Shown: piece after piece, positions 60,740-64,000 of the stretch
How positions within the stretch are numbered: position 1 is the stretch's first letter
Layout of the letters: the number at the start of each line of letters is the position of its first letter
Assembly (NCBI GenBank): GCA_037576215.1
Contig: JBANDB010000020.1
Span: 1,178,001 to 1,242,000 of the forward strand
Direction of reading: 5' to 3'
DNA: 64,000 bases
Origin: Armillaria gallica
Lineage: Eukaryota > Basidiomycota > Agaricomycetes > Agaricales > Physalacriaceae
Program-made: the position numbers and the translations under genes
Notes under the pieces: generated by a model
Told to the model about the DNA's origin: nothing
The model's input: the letters and a program-made list of their open reading frames with translations, nothing else
Database searches by the model: none

Positions 60740-61760
60740 TTGATGACGGTCTAATCCCACGAATGATCCGCATGCACAGCCACATCACCCTTCTTTTCTC
60801 AACCGCCACGTTGATTAGCCGTGCCGTTATGACCACGCCTCGTGCGATACCTTGCTTGTTTACTGGGCTGTCGAGAAGCCTCAGTCGAATGATTTTTGGA
60901 CGCTGGAATCCGCAGGACGATAGAGACAGGCTAATCTGAGTGGGATCTGGTGAGTACTTAGACTGGCTGCTTGGAATTGATGAAGACCGCTAATTTAGGA
61001 TATTCTAAAGGCGTCATGTCACTATCATCCTCATTAGACTACGATCATGTGCATACAGTCGGCTTCAATCGACGATAAGAATCCGTTGCTGAGCTGGTTA
61101 CGTCTTGCGGCAACATCTCAAATGTATGGACTTTGTGTACCCCTTGACTTTGCGCGCGTGTCAGTTGCTCTACTACCCAAACGCACGTCTTGAACCTCCC
61201 GCATGAACTGGTCTCGTACATCGTTGGCCTGTCTCACGCCTAATTAGAACCTCCATCACGGAACGTCACCGGCACAGACCAGAAACACAAACGAAACCCT
61301 TTTCCCTTCGGTACTCGGTGTCTAGCCGCTATCAGGTCGCTCTCCATAATCGCGCGCGGATACTTCGACTTTTGTCTCTCATCTTTTCACTTGGTCTTTG
61401 AGTAATATGCGCTATTCATGTTCGTGTCACTCGATGTTCACGTTCCTATATCCGCATGGTTCTCGAAAGTAGGACGGCGGCTCTGGTCATTGTGATTCTC
61501 GAATCGGATGCGTGGTATGCAGAGCCACAGGACTTTGGAAGCTGTGTATCTCCCGTGTCGTTTCAATGGAGAATTTCTGTTTCGACATCATAATGCCGAA
61601 GGCTTGGACGTGTACGGTCTAGGTTCATCTCTCTGTATCTGGCCTTGTAGCAACTAACAAATACACTCCCAGGCATAGATGGTGAATGTATGCGTGTCGA
61701 CATAACTTCACGGCGACTCACAGACTCCCATAAAGTTAGCAAAGCAGAGGCTTTGTCTCG
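60740..61760 (+). repeat. diverged tandem duplication, unit 2
   Basis: Partner of unit 1 with the landmarks given there. Open frames are short and none is recognised. The degree of divergence implies an old duplication. Confidence 0.6.
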
Positions 61761-63824
61761 TCGATATGCACCGAGATGCGGGATGCCGTGACTTCTTACA
61801 TTTGGTACCTGATTGGAGGTAAGTTCTAATTGCTCTATGCTTGAGTAGCCATATACTTCTTTGGCGCTGCAGACCCATCCGAGTCATTTCTCTTCACGAG
61901 GAACTTGCTTTGGATATCCTACTCCCGAAAAGCATAATTCCGAGGCTTGGCAAGATGGTCTCTGCCTTTCTTGTAGTCGGACCTCTTCGTCTAGCCTCCT
62001 AAACTACATCTGGTATGTTGCGCTCGTTTTTTCAATCGTATACTGAATAATCTTAAAATCTCGAAAGCAAGTGTTTCCCTGATCGCGGGTATCGTTCGTC
62101 AGCAGATTCCTGGTGACTGTCATGCTGTGCACGTTGACGTTGAATAGCGGTTGAGGGTGCTAACGACATTGAGCCACCGTTGAGCTGAGATTTGTTTCTT
62201 TGCAGCCGGACGGGGGTCGACCAACACGTGGTTCGAGTGCGTATCGCTTTGCTCAAACTCACTTTATCCTGATTTCTTTTACGTCGCATACTTAGTCGTG
62301 TTCGAGCTGAATGGGGAGCGGTTAGAGGACATATCTTTAGTCGGTCTGGACATCATTAGCGCCCTTTTTGCATTATAGAGGCGAAATGATACGTGTGTTA
62401 TATATAACATCGAGTGTGGACTTCGATTTGATGATGCTCGACAACGGTGAAAAATACTATCCTCCCAAGAATCGAAGCACTAACTGGGAATCCAACCCAA
62501 GGCTACTGCAGCTCAGCTGTTACACCGCTTAAGTGTTTTGTACTCTTGCGGGTGATGTACCTCTGCGGGAGGAAGTCGAAAATCTAGCAGGCGCATGATC
62601 ATCGAAGCATCAGCAAAACCAAGGATTGGTCTTACCCAGCTTGGTCTTTTTTTAGCTATCTTTCCACCGCTTTATCTTCGGTGATCGAGTCTTGGTCTTG
62701 GCAAACCGGTCTTCGGTATCTTTCGGATCTTATCATTGGGGCGGTCTCTTTCAAATGACCGCGCATTTGGCATGTTTTCAGACTGAAACTGGAGCAATGT
62801 GCTTGTATTGTATTGATAAACTTCAAGTTATGAGCAGAGTATCTCAGGGAATCCCGGTATGACAACAATGCCATTTGTGTAAGAATAGTGCATAGACAAA
62901 CTGAGGAAACAGTGGAAATGAATGCCCATGCATACCCGGCATGACAAGACTATTGGGCCAGGGACCAGTGGTAGATGGCGGAATAGCAAAACAGCAGAAC
63001 AGCATCGAAAAATTTGCTAAGTTCTTTCACAATACGCGTTCTCACCCCTATGTATGACGCATATCTTAATGAAATTTCGGACCGGATCTACCAGCGACGC
63101 ATCGAGATTATGATGTCCCCCTGAGCAGTCTGTACATTCGGTGAGTTCCCCCGTCCTCATCCTTCAAAACTAATAATACTTTAATTTATATAGGATATTG
63201 CATTGAATATCGTTCCCATCCGACGTAGGCACGCTAGGAAAGAAGGGAGGAATAGTTTCCATCAGCGAGTGGGAGGTAAGTGTTACACCCTTCCATGTTG
63301 CGGCACCTCCGAATAACTACTTCTGAGGATAGCGTCGAGCTTGCGTATGTTGATGGGTGAGAAGACGTCGTCTCCCCGGTGTCGTATTCAGGCTTCAAGG
63401 CCATAGATACCTCTTGGCCTCAAAGTAACACACATGTTCCAACACTCAAATGCACCAGGTCAGGCTCCTCCAGAGCGGTGATAGCTGCGCGTAATTGATC
63501 GCATGATGCGCCGCTCACCCAAGAAATTTTGTTTCAATCTTGGAAGTTCGTCTCGAGGTGCGTATGGAGTCCTGCTATAATAGCTCTCATTCACTGTGTT
63601 AGTGTAGGACTCGGAGTTGAAGAAGGGGACGAGGCTGGAATTCATGCCCCTCAATATGCGGTATCAATTCTGCTGCTTTACGAACGACAGTACAGCACTC
63701 GTTAATTCAATAAGGTGCTCTTGAAGATACGAGCTATTTTCCGCATTCCAAATTGTTCGGGATAATTTTTTTTTTTTCTTTTCGTTTAGCCGATGTTCTC
63801 TTTGATGACAGGAACCGGAGGTGA
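61761..63824. other. no supported gene
   Basis: Short frames only. Donor- and acceptor-like sites occur (for example GGTGAGTTC near 63139 and TATATAGGATATTGC near 63192) but no continuous coding sequence can be assembled from them. Confidence 0.3.
62475..62530 (-). other. tRNA-like module
   Basis: On the minus strand AAGC at the start and GCTT at the end pair; inside lie GCTGAGCTGCAGTAG (A-box-like) and TTGGGTTGGATTCCCA (B-box-like with one change). It is 56 nt, without an anticodon arm. Confidence 0.3.
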
Positions 63825-64000
63825 ATGTTCGTGTCTGCATTGGACTTGAGTGAATTGGAAGAAGGATATGAAAGCGAAGGGGGATTCGGTGAGTATTTCT
63901 TATCATTCCCTCTTCCTTCCTCTTTCCCTCTTCTCATCCTTCTTCTTACTATCACTCCAGCCATTGCAGAGTACCTCTTGCAATTACTGAGACGGTTGTC
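63825..64000 (+). CDS. possible first exons of a gene running off the window
   Basis: ATG at 63825 opens MFVSALDLSELEEGYES and continues to a donor GTGAGTATT at 63889. An intron of 81 bp with a pyrimidine-rich tract ends in CATTGCAG at 63969. Joining gives a phase-1 junction and the frame continues LLQLLRRL to the window edge. A T-rich run lies upstream (63767-63780). The splice sites are good but the coding part is only 21 codons plus the edge, so this is a guess at a gene start. Confidence 0.28.
   Translation, partial: MFVSALDLSELEEGYESEGGFGEYFLSFPLPSSFPLLILLLTITPAIAEYLLQLLRRL

Overview
The window looks like a repeat-dominated piece of nuclear DNA from a basidiomycete fungus, most likely an agaricomycete. 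Evidence: short introns of 45-60 bp with GTATGT/GTAAGT-type donors, a two-exon fungal Helitron transposase, and remnants of protein families that I know from mushroom genomes. I see no gene I would call clearly intact. Almost every recognisable coding region is interrupted by stop codons, mostly TGA.

Layout. 1-4.65 kb: remains of one or more multi-exon genes I cannot assign. 4.65-7.33 kb: no supported gene. 7.335-22.221 kb: four Helitron-type elements on the minus strand, abutting head to tail. In minus-strand order they are D, C (non-autonomous), B, A (both coding a RepHel transposase). The whole block sits in a single A|T target site. Elements C and D also carry nested small inverted-repeat elements with 8-bp target duplications. 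22.2-25.4 kb: unassigned open frames. 27.57-28.74 kb: remnant of an agaricomycete multi-span membrane protein. 32.49-34.36 kb (minus): the PIWI half of an Argonaute, decoded across about 11 short exons, with stops and two of four catalytic positions lost. 36.19-38.65 kb (minus): a large agaricomycete hypothetical-protein family member, broken by stops and a frameshift. 40.79-42.00 kb: a palindromic foldback element split by a 501-bp solo LTR. 43-44.2 kb: further decayed fragments, one sharing a 51-bp segment with the first 300 bases of the window.

47.7-55.3 kb holds two diverged copies of a roughly 1.2-kb genic segment, a roughly 450-bp inverted repeat and short mosaic direct repeats. 55.3-62.6 kb is different in texture: it carries several tRNA-like modules (A-box/B-box, no normal anticodon arm) and a diverged tandem duplication with a period of about 1.6 kb. 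The last 180 bases may contain the first exons of a gene running off the window.

Together this reads as a heterochromatin-like transposon graveyard in which a Helitron family was recently active. The decay pattern (CGA to TGA) fits deamination at methylated CpG. No gene is shown here to cooperate with another; the notable coincidence is that an RNA-silencing gene (Argonaute) lies dead inside the same repeat-rich region.
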